From NCBI RefSeq assembly GCF_000479335.1, contig NC_022584.1, positions 1,798,001-1,862,000 on the forward strand: a DNA stretch of 64,000 nucleotides, read 5' to 3'. Below, one piece after another: positions 63,922 through 64,000 of the stretch (its first letter is position 1; each line of letters opens with the position of its first letter). The notes beneath the pieces are model-generated. The model had not been told where the DNA came from. It ran no database searches and was given only the letters and a program-made list of their open reading frames with translations. The translations under genes were made by a program, and so were the position numbers. This DNA comes from Streptococcus ilei (GTDB taxonomy: Bacteria; Bacillota; Bacilli; Lactobacillales; Streptococcaceae).

Positions 63922-64000
63922 ATGAAACAATGGTTCTATAAAGTGTTTACATTAACAGTGGTTGGGATGGTCGTCTATTTGATCTTTTCAAAGGATGATA
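63922..64000 (+). CDS. Membrane or exported protein, 3' end outside window
   Basis: ATG 63922 follows AGAGGTAAGGAAAA. The 26 visible residues (MKQWFYKVFTLTVVGMVVYL..) hold a short basic start and one hydrophobic segment, so a membrane anchor or signal peptide. The rest is outside the window, so no function is assigned. Confidence 0.7.
   Translation, partial: MKQWFYKVFTLTVVGMVVYLIFSKDD

Overview
The window reads as the chromosome of an oral Streptococcus of the mitis/sanguinis group (S. parasanguinis, S. australis, S. sanguinis or a close relative). It is low-GC and densely coded. It carries clpL, polC, a tagatose-type lac operon, fused gshF, a StrH-like LPxTG hexosaminidase, a BOX element and an IS1167-like remnant. 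Species cannot be fixed from sequence reading alone.

Layout. 1-8510: glmS interrupted by a mannitol PTS operon (mtlA-mtlR-mtlF-mtlD). The glmS reading frame is intact but chimeric, and the displaced original 3' half survives downstream of mtlD as a pseudogene joined to a BOX element. 8565-9559: an intergenic repeat and a Cof-type phosphatase. 9758-15339: two URO-D-superfamily methyltransferase-like paralogues, a small exported peptide and a polar-amino-acid-type ABC importer. 15347-18139: repeat, then clpL with an elaborate leader. 18354-28624: a small orphan gene, then housekeeping genes yajC, uppS-cdsA-rseP-proS, polC. 28805-32867: an AT-rich accessory islet (Rgg regulator, convergent ABC exporter, DinJ/YafQ toxin-antitoxin, Imm26-like protein, 49-aa protein). 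32887-38714: pepS, mosaic repeats, and a strH-like surface hexosaminidase with a perfect 423-bp internal tandem duplication. 38790-43616: truA, a pyridoxine/HMP kinase with an ECF S component, DUF436, tig, rpoE. 43832-45854: B3/B4 protein, tRNA-Leu, fba. 45878-54540: lacR and lacABCD-T-FEG (lactose PTS and tagatose-6-phosphate pathway). 54618-55812: tRNA-Thr, an orphan gene and an IS remnant. 55899-58163: gshF. 58671-60568: a LytTR regulator with LiaF-like membrane proteins. 60687-64000: rpmB, asp23-like, fakA, a DUF1307-like lipoprotein and the start of a further membrane protein.

How the genes work together. Sugar use dominates: mannitol enters as mannitol-1-P and MtlD makes fructose-6-P. 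Lactose enters as lactose-6-P, LacG splits it, and LacAB-C-D convert galactose-6-P to triose phosphates. Control appears layered: cre-like sites (mtl, strH), LacR palindromes, and a conditional terminator in front of lacT that LacT itself should read through.

The items most worth a second look are: (a) the gene-regenerating insertion of the mtl cassette into glmS, with a microhomology junction at a BOX element; (b) a LytTR regulon in which the same ACCACTTA direct repeats with 21-bp period sit 11 bp upstream of the -35 of both the LytTR operon and a paralogous membrane gene; (c) the paired URO-D-like proteins with H-x-C...C zinc-type ligands beside an amino-acid importer; (d) the StrH duplication; (e) the clpL leader with an 18-codon peptide and a stable hairpin.
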